DNA of 64,000 bases, taken from assembly GCA_013407085.1 (NCBI GenBank), contig JACCGJ010015402.1, positions 1 through 64,000 on the forward strand. The letters run 5' to 3'. Shown here one piece after another: positions 1 through 11,825 of this stretch. Source of the DNA: Atriophallophorus winterbourni (Eukaryota > Platyhelminthes > Trematoda > Plagiorchiida > Microphallidae). The notes below the pieces were generated by a model. It made no database searches and was not told the DNA's origin. It was given only the letters and a program-made list of their open reading frames with translations. The translations under genes and the position numbers were made by a program. Each line of letters begins with the position of its first letter. Within the stretch, counting starts at the first letter, position 1.

Positions 1-662
1 TTGTGTTTGGCCTCTAGGACAGTGGTTTAACTGAAGTTCGATCGAACCCTAGGGGTGCGGTGAGTCCTTTTCTGGGGTTCGACGGTTTGGCATTGGGTTT
101 GGGTGGGCCGGCCGTGACCATAGTTGACTTCGCCGGGTCCAGGCATTTGGCAATGAGGTCAAGTTGCTCAAATGTCGCTGTCACAGTTTGATCGATCGAT
201 TTTATTGTCTGTATGTTGGATCTCGTGATTGGTAGCCTGAAGTGGGTTGCTCGGCTGATTGGTGGGCGTTTGGTCGGCAGGTCGATGTGGTTGCTTCGGA
301 ACTCGTGATTTCGTCATTTTGCAAACAATCCACTATAGCTCGTTAACCACACAAGGTAGAATACACAAACAGTTATCAAAATGCGTAGCTCAACGCGATC
401 TTTGCAGTGAAAGCAAAACCGTAGAATAGTTTCGATTGGAAAAGGTTTGTGCGCGTGAGCAAACTGTGATATTTACACCGACGTTACGTCACGCTCTGCT
501 CGACTATTATTGGTTGCAGATGATCAAGCCACATCGCTTGGTCTTGATATCTGTGCTGACTGCTGCAGGCAGCTCGGGTCCATCAATAGTCGAATTGTGA
601 CTGTCCTGGTCGTACGTGATTTGCGATTTCCCTTTCAATACTTCAAACGCTTGATACTAACT
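1..662 (+). repeat. 5' region of a hAT-like element, copy 1
   Basis: About 500 bp from roughly position 190 recur in the same orientation at 21290-21600 and reversed at 4725-5280. Shared blocks include a 'tcgatgtggttgcttcgga'-like stretch, 'ctcgtgatttcgtca' and 'ctcgttaaccacacaagg'. This copy runs directly into the hAT-like transposase remnant at 663, so the repeat is probably the 5' untranslated part of that transposon. The outer terminal inverted repeat lies outside the window or is not recognisable. Confidence 0.55.
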
Positions 663-1045
663 ATGTCGATCAGAAAAAGGAAGTGGTCGGACGAATACAT
701 TCAGTATGGATTCACGTGTATAACGGAACGTGATGGGAGTCAGCGTCCTCAATGTATGATTTGCAATGCCAATTTGAGCAATTTTAGTCTGGCACCGGCA
801 AACTAAGGGAACACTTCCTAAGGTTGCATGGAGTAGGACAATCCAAAAACACAACGCTTGCTGAATTCAAGGTGAAGAAAGCCAGATTCGATGAAAAGGC
901 TACTCTCCCTGTTTTCGGCTTTGTACCCACCGACCAACAGCATCATACGAAGTTGCGTAATTGATTGCAATGCAGGGCAAAACACACACCATTGGTGAAA
1001 CACTCGTAAAACCAGCTGCGGTGATTTTGTGTGCAAATGATGCAT
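663..1045 (+). pseudogene. hAT-like transposase, N-terminal BED-finger fragment
   Basis: From the ATG at 663 the frame reads MSIRKRKWSDEY, then a 'YGFTCITERDGSQRPQC' segment and a CxxC pair (PQCMIC), matching the start of ZBED5/SCAND3-like hAT transposases. A frameshift near 800 moves the match to another frame, which supplies the finger's two histidines (LREHFLRLHG) and a KKARFD stretch. Near 950 a further frame gives a 'LIAMQGKTHTIGETLVKPAA'-like segment typical of this family just before the catalytic domain. In-frame stops follow and no catalytic domain is visible, so this is a decayed 5' fragment. The family match is from recognition, not a search. Confidence 0.7.
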
Positions 1046-2539
1046 GAGACAGTTTGTGCACTTATACAGTATATAGTTACATACATATGTTTTGAATTAG
1101 AACAAAAAACACATTTTATTTTTCCAACTGCGAAGGGTTCGATGAATGCATGTATGGAACATGTAGGGTTCGGTACCACGAAAAAGATTGAAAACAACTG
1201 CTCTAGGATGATAACGTCAATAAAATTCTGAACATGCCACCAGGTATATGCCCTTAGTTTTGCAAACTGGCTTACCGTGGGGCAGAATAGATTGTATTTT
1301 GTCAAACAAAATACATGTAACGGTAGTTGCGTGACCACGGATAAATTGCAAAATGGTAAGTTCCAACGGCTGAAAATTCGTGTACACGAATAAAGTCATT
1401 TTCTTCTTCTTCATCAACGGGTTTTCGTCCCGCATGAAATATATATATAGGCAACATTGAATTTCGCGCTTCCTTTAGTTTGTTTTATTTTCCTCTCTCA
1501 TCTTCACGTATCGTTACGCGAGTACAGCATATAAATTTGATGACATCGCCTAATTATCTAACTGGTATTATAAGCATAGCATCTGGGATCCGTATTTCAT
1601 ATAGCTCTATTATTCTGATTGATAATGCCCACATTTGAAAGAATTGCACCACTCATACAACCTTACATAGCGAAAACACAATGGGTCAACAACCGTACGG
1701 CAAAACGTTCAAATGGTGTATGAAGATCTGAATATAAAACCAGTCAATATGACCTGTCAAGTGCGAATTAGATAATTCTGTGTCAGCTGCGATAAAACGC
1801 TGAAGTAGAATGAGATTGTTGAATTTAAAATGAAACCTTTGTCGGAGGGTGCTATGGCTAGACAATGTTTACCGGACTGTGATGCGCACTGTCATGTGCG
1901 TTTTCTACTTTGTACGAATGCGAGTTCTCCCATCTTCAGCAAAATGGGAGAATTCCCTTGATACCGGCACGTTACAACTCAGAAATATGTGGCGTTTAGC
2001 GAGGATGTCACATCATTTATATCGATAATAAATTGTATACAGGCACGAATTGTTAAGTTGATCTTCACATGTAATCAACTGAAAGCCGATTGTTAGATTG
2101 GTCGCTTAGCCTATCCACATATCATATGCAATGGATCTGTTCGCCTATCATATGGAAAGTTGAACGCGAAACACTTCTACAGTTGAATGTGGGAAACTGC
2201 AATAATGTTGCTTAGACATATTGATTGGGAACTGGAAACTTGGTATTGCGCTGTTTAGAAAAATAACTTGCAGTATGGATTAGTAGAAATCTGTATAGCA
2301 TGGTTCACATTCAGAATATATGTCGAAAGTTTAGCTGATTGTAGGGTATCTTTCCAAGAATATTTAGAATATTCTTGCTGGTAACGTTGCGAAGGATAAT
2401 GAACTTTTAACATCGCGCTATGTTGGAGTATTGCTTAGAGCTCTGGGTACATTGACCATTGTTTGTTTTTTGTTAACAGAAATATTGCGACGTTTATATC
2501 CAGTTGACTTTAAACATAGAAAGATTCTGAGGGATATTA
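1046..2539. other. no recognised gene
   Basis: AT-rich sequence with only short chance reading frames. I recognise no domain, repeat or RNA here. Confidence 0.5.
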
Positions 2540-2735
2540 TTATTATACATTGTTGTTGTTGGCCCTCCTTTGTTTGATGACCATCAGGATGTATATACAG
2601 TCGCATGATTGGTCATGCGGCACAAATTTTTCCATTGAATATCAGTCAGAGGCGGGAGAACAATCTCTTTCCGCAGCGCCGCAGCGATGTGAAATACTCA
2701 CTCGATTGACGCCATATGCACGCCGGCGCATATAT
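2540..2735 (-). repeat. RTE-like LINE 3' tail fragment
   Basis: The stretch around 2640-2720 (gaggcgggagaacaatctct, gcagcg, then a gatgtgaaatactcactcgat-like part) matches the RTE tails at 17965-18060, 10625-10800 and 37250-37420 in the same orientation. It is the region coding for the last residues of the RTE reverse transcriptase protein. It sits immediately upstream of the IgSF exon at 2825. Confidence 0.5.
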
Positions 2736-2824
2736 TTCAAAAATATATGTAATCCAATGTAATGTAGTGTGTGTATCACAAATAATGCATCTGAAATCCT
2801 CAAAAAAACTACACTTAACTTCAG

Positions 2825-3072
2825 ATACAGAATACGAATTCAACATACAATTTAAAGTAACTGGATCGTCCGGAGCAACGTCACCAGTTGTTCAATTCCG
2901 AATTTCAACAGTGAGCGCCGGTGCCATTGCTGGAATCACATTTGCAGCTGTTGTTTATATCGCGCTCTTTGTTGATGCTGTTGTATTCAGAGATTATTTG
3001 ATAAAGCAATTTAAAAGAATCAAGGCAAGACTGTTTGTTGGACGTGAGAATCCAGTTCAAGCAGACTGGTGA
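2825..3072 (+). CDS. IgSF membrane protein, last coding exon (paralogue A)
   Basis: Acceptor ttaacttcag ends at 2824. The exon reads TEYEFNIQFKVTGSSG, resembling the last strands of a fibronectin type III or Ig fold. A membrane segment of about 20 residues starting AGAIAGITFAAVVYIALF follows, then a basic cytoplasmic tail (FKRIKARLF...PVQADW) and a stop. The exon at 15883-16103 has the same layout (YEFSVSL, SSGAIAGIVIAAVCVIAL), and both begin in phase 1, so they are homologous last exons of two related membrane proteins. Upstream exons of this copy were not found; an RTE fragment lies just before it. It may be an isolated exon of a broken gene. Function unknown; cell-surface recognition or adhesion is inferred from the fold. 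Confidence 0.55.
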
Positions 3073-3147
3073 ATTTATTGATAAATCAAATTTGCTGCAA
3101 TTAAACTGCTTACATATGCCGATAAATTAATGTGTACCCACGCTTGC

Positions 3148-3153
3148 AATAAA
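3148..3153 (+). terminator. candidate poly(A) signal
   Basis: AATAAA lies 76 bases after the stop of the 2825-3072 exon, a normal distance for a 3' end. Confidence 0.35.
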
Positions 3154-3539
3154 ATCGCTTTTTGTTTAACAAAACAAACTTTGTTAAAGAAATGCATTTA
3201 CGTAAAGACGGTACAGCTGATTGTCATTGGGCTCAGTTTAAAAATAATGGTGACAGCTTTAATCAAGGTTTAGATTTTACGTTCGATCTAGTTTTGTACG
3301 GAAATGTAATAATTGGTCGCTAGCAGCTGCTTGTTGACCTCAAGTGACTTGATTCAATCGTGTCGGGCTTCTCGCCGTAATTGACCACTCGCTACTATAT
3401 CTCAAAGTTGAACAAATATATGTTATTGTTCGATTTGAATATGTTTGAGGTCGATAATATATTCATAATGCGAAACAATTTGAGCGTCCAGCAAATTATC
3501 AACGGTGTATCGATCTGCCTAAGCATAAACCACTTCATA

Positions 3540-4500
3540 TTAAGCGAGCAATGGTTTCACCGATATCTCCAGCACTTGCGAACAGGTATATGGGGCATTT
3601 CATGAAAAACGGCCTTAAAATGAAGGGAGTAAGCCACAATTCTTTTGACGCTGTGTTGAGGACACGTGTGTTAACATCACGAGAAATCAGTTAGAAGCCT
3701 TATTCGAATATTTAATTAAATTTGAGCCACGTATTATGGTCACAATGGAAGCGGAATCTGGCACAGTCACTACCATTTATCGACAATTTAACACAAGAAG
3801 AAGACGGGAAAATAAAAACTTCTGTCTATCGGAAATATATCGATACGGATGATGTACTACGATATACTTCATTTTATCCAAGACAGGTCTACAGGTCTAT
3901 AGCTTTTTTTACTTTCCATAAGATAGAACACATTCGCGGGGACGAAAGAGACCACGGTAAATCAAAAAAATTTAAAAACGCAAATTGAAGAAGGTAAAAT
4001 ACCCGTTAGAAAATACCATGAGAAAAATTGGCAAAGCTTAGGTAAAATGCACACTTAAAGCGATACGTAGAATCTTGAACAAGGCAGCCATACGCGTAAC
4101 TTATATGTAATGGAAAACTATCCGTTTGATTCTGATGCACCTCAAGCTGAAGACACCTTTATCTAGCGTTACGAACAACATCTACAGAGTCAACTGTAAG
4201 GACTGTTGTTAGTTTGCTTAGGGAAGACTTCATGGGAAAGGTATACTAGAATCGAAGAACGCCGAAATCGTGTCCGGAGACAGCCTCGAGATACAAAGGA
4301 AAATCAATCCCTTATTCCTGATTCTACATTGGCGGAGCACGGTTTAGATACAGAACACAGCGTCGATCTAGACAATGTGGAAATTTGATATGCGGCATTA
4401 CACCGTATAGCGAACGCCTACATGCGAATGTGGTCGAAATTACCAAGGCAGGTCGATTAGCGGTGGATGGGGCAGAAATCTTCACAATTTTGTGCTCGGC
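3540..4500 (+). pseudogene. Penelope-like element, RT end and GIY-YIG remnant
   Basis: From about 3551 one frame reads SPISPALANRYMGHF, the Penelope reverse transcriptase motif normally SPI(S)P.LANI.ME. From 3722 another frame reads SLPFIDNLTQEEDGKIKTS then VYRKYIDTDDVLRYTSFYPR, equivalent to the conserved 'lpFLD...TSVYRKpTHTDrYL.y.S.HP' block at the end of Penelope RT. From 4206-4490 the sequence gives an 'AEHGLDTEHSVDLDNVEI' block followed, after a shift, by YSERLHANVVEITKA. This resembles the GIY-YIG endonuclease end of these elements. Several stops and frameshifts make it inactive. A homologous endonuclease block lies at 34430-34700. Confidence 0.65.
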
Positions 4501-4724
4501 ACTGATGCGAAGGTAAATAGTTGTTATTCACCTTATTCTTACTTGTCAATTCGAGTTTTGTTTTTTTTAAGAATAGCTTAGCCTTTGCTCCATTAGTTAA
4601 GTACGTTAACGCATATGGGCCGCTGTTTCAACGGACCTTGACCGTGTTCACTTGTATTAGATTGATGTGGATGCACACTAGTAGGCAAATGGACAACTGA
4701 TACTGGTCATCCCCACGAGACCTG

Positions 4725-5280
4725 ACACATTTCAGGCGTACTATAGGCTGTTACCAGTAGGGTAAAATCAGTTTGCTCACGCGTACAACCGTTTTCCCAT
4801 CGCTAACTAATCTGCGGTTTTTGTTATCATTGCAAAGATCGCGTTGAGCTACGCATTTTGATGCTTCTTGCTGTATTCTACTTTGTGTGGTTAACGAGTT
4901 ATAGTGTATTATTTGCGAAATCACGAAATCACGCGTAAAAATCAACCACATCGACCAGTCGACCAAACTCCCACCACTCAGCAGAACAAACCAACTCAGG
5001 CTATCAACATGTTTGACCGCATCACGACATCCAACATACTGAGAGAGAAATAGATCGGTCAATCTGTGACAGGGAAGATTGTTCACCCGATAGCGACATT
5101 GCACCAACTTGACCTCAGTGCCAATTGCCTGGATCAGGCGAACGCAGCAATGGTCACGGCCGGGCCAGCTGATAGGTCGAATCTCGACATGCAAAATTGT
5201 CCCTAGGACACGTGCAAAGCGGTGAGTCCCATGTGGAGTAAAGTCATAACGTGTTTTCTGTGTATGGGTAAAATTCATGG
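4725..5280 (-). repeat. hAT-like element 5' repeat, copy 2 (reversed)
   Basis: Reverse complement of the repeat at 190-480 and 21350-21570: it contains the complements of the 'ctcgttaaccacac', 'cgatctttgcaatgataac' and 'agtttgctcacgcg' blocks. A 175-codon minus-strand frame (4751-5278) crosses it but matches no protein I know and is not kept open in the other copies, so I treat it as non-coding repeat. Its left edge (ggcgtactataggctgtt) also occurs at 46807. Confidence 0.55.
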
Positions 5281-5383
5281 TAAATATGACCGTACTTTAG
5301 CCTCTGGTTAGATAGCAATAATAAGCAATGGAAAGGTTCCCGACGCCTGCTAAGTCTGTGTTTGTTGCAGAGCTTAATCTTAG

Positions 5384-5611
5384 CACGAGGCAGATACTTT
5401 TGAAGCCAAATTAGAAAATAGAATTGCCAATTTCGAGTTGAGCCTTCGAAGTGTGGAGGATATTTTTGTAAATCATGTGAGTAAGCAAGTGATCACTGAT
5501 GAAAACAATCATATCAATACAACGATTTCGGAACCACTACTGAAGAAATCGGAGACTAAGGCATTGGTATGCCAAGAATTGAAAACAAATGCTGGGTTAA
5601 GCGCGATTTGA
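5384..5611 (+). CDS. open frame of unknown origin, coiled-coil-like
   Basis: A 75-codon frame without an ATG reads TFEAKLENRIANFELSLRSV, then a Lys/Glu-rich part, and stops at 5611. A plausible acceptor (tttgttgcag) ends at 5370 and a donor-like gtgagt follows NH near 5479. The amphipathic spacing resembles a coiled coil. It could be a LINE ORF1 remnant or an isolated exon. Not recognised. Confidence 0.25.
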   Translation, partial: HEADTFEAKLENRIANFELSLRSVEDIFVNHVSKQVITDENNHINTTISEPLLKKSETKALVCQELKTNAGLSAI

Positions 5612-8490
5612 ATCAGTTAAATTGACCACGGAATTAGGAAATTCCTAAAGAGATATGCTGTTACGGTCGACCTCATCTGTACACTCAAAAACTGCTATAC
5701 CGGACTCACAAATTCAAGCCAAAAATGGTTAACATTCAAAAAATCTGACTTTCCGTTTCGCAAAATGAACTCCCCATACGCGCTGAGCGTGATAGGTAGG
5801 AACGTTAGCGAGTCCCAATAAAGCCTGTTTCATAACAAACAGGAACACGACGTCGAGAAATGGACTCAACTTTGCAAACTAATGCCATTGAATGTGACTG
5901 GTTAAACTTGCCACTTAACTTCAGATAATATTGGTCAACCTCGCTTGCTAAAGGTAATACTGAAATGCGAAGGTTAGAATCGAGAACGTACTGCTGAATG
6001 CGCACCAACTTAATACAGATTCCGACTCAAACTGCCGCATATATCCAGATGTAACATGGTGGAAAAGAAGGGTATCTTGAACACCAGGGAAAAACAATAT
6101 CATATATATATATGCTTTCAAACGGGCAGTAAGAGGTGTACACTTTCACGTAAATCGTGGTGGTTCTCTTAGAATTGATCCGACGGAGTTGAAATACGTG
6201 TCTGTAAATACCAAATAACAAGATCTTCCTGATGGTATCCGAGTTGTTGCGTTATTCTGGATTTCAAGAAACGTTGGTTGCGTATGTAACGCTCTGTTGA
6301 AACTGGAAAATATATAAAAAAATTTGAATAATTGTAAATGAATATGCACTTACACATATTTTGATGAAGTTACAAACAAATCTATCCTTATGCCTTACCT
6401 CTCATGCGCTCATTCTAGTGTGGCAGTTCCTATCACGATTTGTATGTCTTGAAACAATGAAGAAATAGCAAACAAGATGTGCAATGCAATCCACCGTTGA
6501 GCGAGACTTACACGGTTAATTTCTCATAGTTTCTTGATCATGAGTTTAATTTTAGGTACGTTGGCAATACTGTATACTCTATTCAAATCGAAACTTGACG
6601 ATTATATGAGAGCTAATTGAATGTTTGTCAGTGTGTTTACGGTGGTAGTCGTTTGGATTTAATGGAAGGCCAAAAATCAAAATATAATGGTACAGAAAAC
6701 CCAGAAAAAATGTTAGTTATTATTGCAGAATAAAACAAAGAAATAAACAGAGCTAACACGTAAATGCATCCACAGCCGGATCAATTTGAAGTCGGTGGTC
6801 ATGGTTCTCAGAAGATTTGAATAAAGACTTTAAACTCAAGCGGTATGTAGCTCACCTGAGATCTCAAAACACTATACAAACAATAAACTATATATTACTG
6901 GTCATTAGATATCGACTATGAACGATTAGGTTAACTGAGGCTTGCGGCATTTTCTACCTGCTTGTGCAGCTTTGACCTAGAATACAATTTCACAATCGTC
7001 TTGCGTGGTAATGCCGAACCATTTTCTAGAATATGATCAATTATTACTCTTATTCTACAGGTTTGCAAGCTCAAATTAGGAACAATCACATTCATTTTAA
7101 TCGGTTGATCTCTACTCCAGTGGATATTTTGACTCCAAGTTGACCTACCCCGATATGTTCGATCGTATCCCAATGCAGACATTCACCAAAAGGTTTTCAA
7201 CCAAGTTCAAACATTCTGCATTATTTCTCAAGCCGCTTCACCAGTCATCTACTATGTCATCACACAAAACTGAATTACAATTTATCACTGGTTGATATGG
7301 TGCATTTCTCTGCTTCAATTTGACTGACATTTCATGATCATCGTACCTGCTACGCGATTTTACAGATGACTGCTTTGGATGAAGACAAGGTCAGTCCTTC
7401 CAGTTGTTTGTGCCGAACCTATTTCAGCAGCACGATTGGTCATATAACATCCACCAATTGAAATGATGTCCTAACCGATTGTACGCTCGATTCAAGGACT
7501 GGGGCAAGATTGGGCACTCAACTTCTGATAAACGTTCATTAAAAATATACTCTCCGTATCACATATATTTAGTCACTCCCTCTACATTATTGGGCATTTC
7601 CACCGTTTCTGTATATCTGGACTTAGCATTCCTGGTTCAAATGAATCTGTCGAAAAAGAGTCTTATTTTCAGTTTGTGATCTGCAGTTTATTTCGATTGG
7701 TTTAACGCCGTTTTCCTCAGCATTACATCGTCCAACAACATCTCATATAGATAATAGTGTTAGGTTTCCGTTTACTAAACTGTGTTTAACCCACACGTTT
7801 CATTTATGCGCGCAACGTATTATTGATCGCATACTTGGTGCACTTTGAGAAAGTCCACTTTTAGATGAGGTACAAACACCATTGTTTTCGGATCGTATTT
7901 TCATCTATGCTCAATGAACTGCAACCACAAGGAATTTGCGGAGAAGTAACGCGAAAATGGCAGTGCAGTTTGTATTAAAATACAGCACCCATAAGATACG
8001 TTTTGTGAATAAACAGAGAAACGAGTTAGAAAGATGATTCAGCCTGTGTAGGATGATGGGTTCGTAAACAATAAGACGCTGCGTTTCTGGTCTGGATTCC
8101 CCATTCAAGCAACAAAAATCTCGGGATCCCGGTTTCCGAAAATAACTTTCAACATTGAGAAGGATTTCATATCATTCTCATTGAAACTGTGATTTTGAAA
8201 TCTAAAATACCACGTGAGTTTCCGAACTTTGAAAATTGAATCTTCTACATTACATCGTAGTAGGAAAGAAAAGGACGTATCGGTCTACGTATGGAACACA
8301 GTCCAATCTTTCTTAGCGTTCCAGATGACGCCCTTACGATGGAGAATGCTAAATAACATCACGACTGAAAACAGTGACCAATATGGCATAAAAGATAGGA
8401 ACGAGTGATTGTGTTGTTGTGATTACCTTCAGTACACCCCAGTCACAAAATTATAATGGTGATGAACCAGCGTTTCTGAAACTAACTTTC
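5612..8490. other. no confident gene
   Basis: Only short frames. Three minus-strand frames (5805-6022, 6148-6306, 6962-7112) have passable splice signals but incompatible phases. No mobile element is recognised. Confidence 0.4.
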
Positions 8491-8893
8491 CTATCAAGTC
8501 CTCTCACAGACTTCGAAAAAATTCTTTAGAGAATACGGAGTTGGTATATCCCCAAAGACGTTAGTACGAGTACATAAAAGACGACAACACAAGCTAAGAC
8601 CCTGGTTTTGCGAAATAATTAGATGCATTACACCATTTAAGCAATCATTACATGACCGCTGTGTCCCAGACGTGTTTCCATGCTGGCAATTGCGACCATG
8701 GTCTTCCATCGGTTAGACCGCTGAAGTACAAGTTGTGAAATTATCGTATAATATTATGCATGACGTCAATTCACAACTGTTGATGATACATGTTTTGAGC
8801 TAGAGGATACAATGTGGGGTAGATTGATTCTGGATTCGGGATTGAACTCCATCCTGAGTTTAATATATCGCCTAGCCACCTCAGCCGGTGCCC

Positions 8894-8897
<4 letters not shown>

Positions 8898-8921
<24 letters not shown>
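8898..8921. repeat. (TA)n microsatellite
   Basis: Twelve TA units in a row. Confidence 0.9.
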
Positions 8922-8924
<3 letters not shown>

Positions 8925-8926
<2 letters not shown>

Positions 8927-9030
8927 GAAATAATGCCCAATGCTCTACGTCTGAGCGGAAATCAAATATTCATAATGGGTGATTTCCACTTTCCCAGGCT
9001 TTGCACCAGTAACATGCGGATTATAATGTC
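8925..9030 (+). pseudogene. CR1-like LINE endonuclease scrap
   Basis: One frame gives LRLSGNQIFIMGDFHFP, matching the endonuclease core I.MGDFN.P seen also at 43440 (QILVMGDFNLP). The fragment is about 100 bp and runs into a stop. Confidence 0.5.
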
Positions 9031-9084
9031 CGTGAGTTGAATAAAGTCATTTTCATTACAACCACCTAAATCACTTTACACGGC

Positions 9085-9640
9085 AAAGAGTCTACGACAA
9101 ATCTTTAATACTAGATTTGATTTCAACATCCAAAGCAACAGCATTCGTGTAAATCCAGTAGCATAATTCTCTTCGTATTCCGGAGACGGAGTCCCGTTAG
9201 GCAGTCCGAATTTATATTCAAATTTGTCATGCGAACTCCTACGACGCCACGTTGTAGTGTCGTAGAGAAGAAGCACTTGCTTCAAGGGCAACAGCTGATT
9301 CCCAATATTGAACTGCCCTTGGGTACATCTCAATGCAGTGATGGAGAGGACACTGCATTCCGTTTCTTTGGATAAAAGACGCGAATCAGCAGAAAGCGGT
9401 TGAAGGCTCTGTATCGACTGGCGAGGAGCTCAGAACCTGGGTATGCTTCCAATGGTGGTAGAGATTTTCAGCTTTCTTTGTCGGTTACCGCCCGCCTTAA
9501 TCTGGGCAGCCCCCAGTCAATAAGGTACCGTTTTGTCACGGTCTGCTTTCCACATTGGGTACATGTGGATAAGAAATAAATCCAAGTTATTCGTGCTTCT
9601 TTCAAGCGCCCTGACATCCTTAGGATTTCCGTTGTCTGTT
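9085..9640 (+). repeat. RTE-like LINE 5' region (plus orientation)
   Basis: Positions 9240-9560 match the reverse complement of 22930-23260 nearly throughout (gggcaacagct, atattgaactgccct, gggcagc.cccagtcaataag, acggtctgct). In that other copy this leads into the endonuclease frame; here similarity fades before the endonuclease, so only the leader survives. Confidence 0.6.
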
Positions 9641-10624
9641 TAGTGTGAGACCAATTAGTAGTGATGGTTCTATTGCTAATCATATACGTTCCCTTCTTTG
9701 ACTATCCCCCACTGATCTGAGGCAGCTTCAGTGTTAGACGCGAAACGCCGACATATAACGCATCTTACTGATTGAGTTAAATTTCAGTTTCATTAGATTT
9801 CAAACAATTACTGGGAAAGTAGTCCCATTCAAAGACAATTGGAAATAAAGTGCGCACGTATACCGCACATAGTAATCCATGAAGTCTCAGAAAAAATAAA
9901 ATGCATCAGAGATTTTTACACACCGTTTTTGAATGTTCCAAATTCTAGCGTCTGTTTCTTAATGAATTTATTATAATATGAAAAAATATAATTTCGTTGT
10001 TTTTGATATAGAAAGTTTTTTCTGCATTATGTAGGCAACACGGGTAATTGCTGCAGCTTTACCATGCTTCATGTAATCTTCGTATATATATTGTACGATT
10101 TATCTTCTGGTTTGATCAATATTTCGCACAAACTACTAACCACTCATGCGGCATTTTTAATCGCTGAATTACAGGTCGCACTGAGTGCATCCACAAAATC
10201 GATCGTACGAAATTTGGCCAATCACAAGCGTTGTGATCTTTGTGTGCAAATTTCAACTCTTGTGTTTCATACATTTCGTCCGCATTTCACGGAGCACAGC
10301 AGAGAGTGCAAGTAAGCATTATAGAAAATTATTCAAATTATTACATCAACAACCAGTAATAAATAATCATTTACTTTTGGAACAATAGAGATTGTGGTAG
10401 TTATATTCGAATCAATTAATTCCATTGTTGTACAATGTTTATGAAGCAACGAACAGCTTTTTATTTATTTACAACCTATTCAGCTAGAATCAGTTTAACT
10501 CCATGATCGTAAAGTTTTGATTTGCGATGCTGTTATTCTGACTTGTTATATTAAATAAATCTCAACTAATTAATCGATCTAATGCATATAAAAGGTAGAT
10601 GTATGTTTTGCGTTTCTTTGTAAT
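9641..10624. other. no confident gene; one candidate exon
   Basis: AT-rich. The only notable item is a possible plus-strand exon at 10175-10311, listed separately. Confidence 0.4.
10175..10311 (+). CDS. candidate internal exon, unknown
   Basis: A good acceptor (gctgaattacag) and a strong donor (gtgcaa|gtaagc) bound a 137-bp open stretch containing NLANHKRCDLCVQISTLVFH. It lies 1 kb upstream of the IgSF exons on the same strand and might belong to that gene, but phase and domain are not demonstrable. Confidence 0.2.
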
Positions 10625-10975
10625 CTGTCCACAATATTTCGTGGACGGACTAAACAAATGAATGTTGGCCTACTTTGGTCTATATCTGTAATGGATGTAC
10701 ATCACAATCGCATGAATGTTCATGTTCTTTGGGCGGAACAATCTCTCCGACAGCGCTTGCAACGAAAATCAAAACTTGGTTGCATTGCATCGATTGCCGC
10801 AGGTAGTGTGAACTGCGTTCACCAGCCAAGATCTGTATTTGCTCCTCCTTAGCTTGCAGACGACGCTTTACACAATGCCTCCACTGTGAGCGGTCAAGTG
10901 CAAGTTCTTCCCAACTCGCCGGGTCAATGCCGAGAGCTTTCATATCTCTTTTGAAAACCTCTTTCTACCGCAAGT
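10625..10975 (-). pseudogene. RTE-like LINE 3' end (C-terminus of RT protein)
   Basis: The minus strand reads KALGIDPASWEELALDRSQW then RHCVKRRLQAKEE, the standard C-terminal signature of RTE elements ('KalgId...We.lAqDRs.WR..v'). Related tails lie at 18100-18250 and 37200-37520. Truncated at both sides. Confidence 0.7.
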
Positions 10976-11110
10976 GCGGAGTGCTTTTTGCAGCAACCAA
11001 GATGGGTTGCACACACTTAGGTAAACGCTTGAGCCATAGTTCCTTTAGTAAGGACTCGTCCATATGCGATGACCCAAGCAGGCGGCGCATCTCCATTATT
11101 ATGGTAGATG
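10976..11110 (-). pseudogene. Ty3/Gypsy-like gag fragment
   Basis: Minus-strand frame: MRRLLGSSHMDESLLKELWL then KRLPKCVQPIL. This matches the gag motif 'LLG...md.sllreLfLqRLP..vq.iL' of flatworm Gypsy elements. It abuts the RTE tail directly, so one element inserted into or recombined with the other. Confidence 0.5.
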
Positions 11111-11280
11111 GTTTTTTGTTGGTAACTGTTACATATATATATCTATTATATATTATATTATACATACCATTAATATGTGTTTGTTTTGCTATATTTTACT
11201 ACTGAACTATCGTGCAATGTTATGGAATGTTTCCCGAAATTAATTTCTACAATTATCATGATTCCTTTGTTCATTTCAAG

Positions 11281-11569
11281 GTCATGCCATTATTATGAAT
11301 ATACCTGGAGCGCAAACTACCCGAGTGATATTGCAATGCATAGTTCGCGATCCCAAGTTAACTATTAGCGCAATCAGTGGTGAATTGAACGTGTTCAATT
11401 TTACACAATCTGATGGCTCAACTGGTATTGTCGATCGTATTGTGGAACGTTCAGAAAACAGGAAAACCTTTCTCATCGGTGAACTTATTCGAATTTCGGT
11501 GACCCGATTCCTAGTCCTACGTGGCGCTTCACCAAATCTGGCAGATCATCAGATATTGAGCTGCCAAAT
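11281..11569 (+). pseudogene. IgSF gene, Ig exon with frameshift
   Basis: Acceptor ttcatttcaag ends at 11280; donor CCAAAT|gtgagt. The 5' part reads TTRVILQCIVRDPKL and later FLIGELIRIS, an Ig B-strand with its cysteine and the start of the next domain. At about 11497 the coding frame jumps: the rest of the Ig domain (GDPIPSPTWRFTKSGRSS, with the core tryptophan) lies in another frame. Bases coding for the expected B-strand cysteine of that domain are missing. The next exon (11826) continues the second frame in phase 0. Either the gene is damaged here or the assembly has a small deletion. Confidence 0.5.
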
Positions 11570-11825
11570 GTGAGTGCATTGTATGGTTTTGGTCTCCTTT
11601 CGAAATAATTCATTACTTCATTCAATCAGTCCAGTTTGCTTAAAGATAACGCGAGCTGTGCGGATGGGTCTACATTAAAATTTATTTGATACAATTTATT
11701 TTTATATTGAAAAATTAGAATTTTGTTCTTTTCTCGTTGAAACTATGCCAAGTCCATCAAATAGATTTAAAATTCACTTTCTTGATAATTTGTAATAAAT
11801 AGCTCGGTATATCCTCAAACTACAG

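Noticed and set aside
4751..5278. 175-codon minus-strand ORF
   Set aside because: It falls on the dispersed repeat also present at 190-480 and 21290-21600, where the frame is not maintained, and it shows no known domain.
5805..7112. Three minus-strand candidate exons (5805-6022, 6148-6306, 6962-7112)
   Set aside because: Splice-like signals exist, but the phases cannot be joined and no domain is recognisable. Frames this long are expected by chance in AT-rich DNA.
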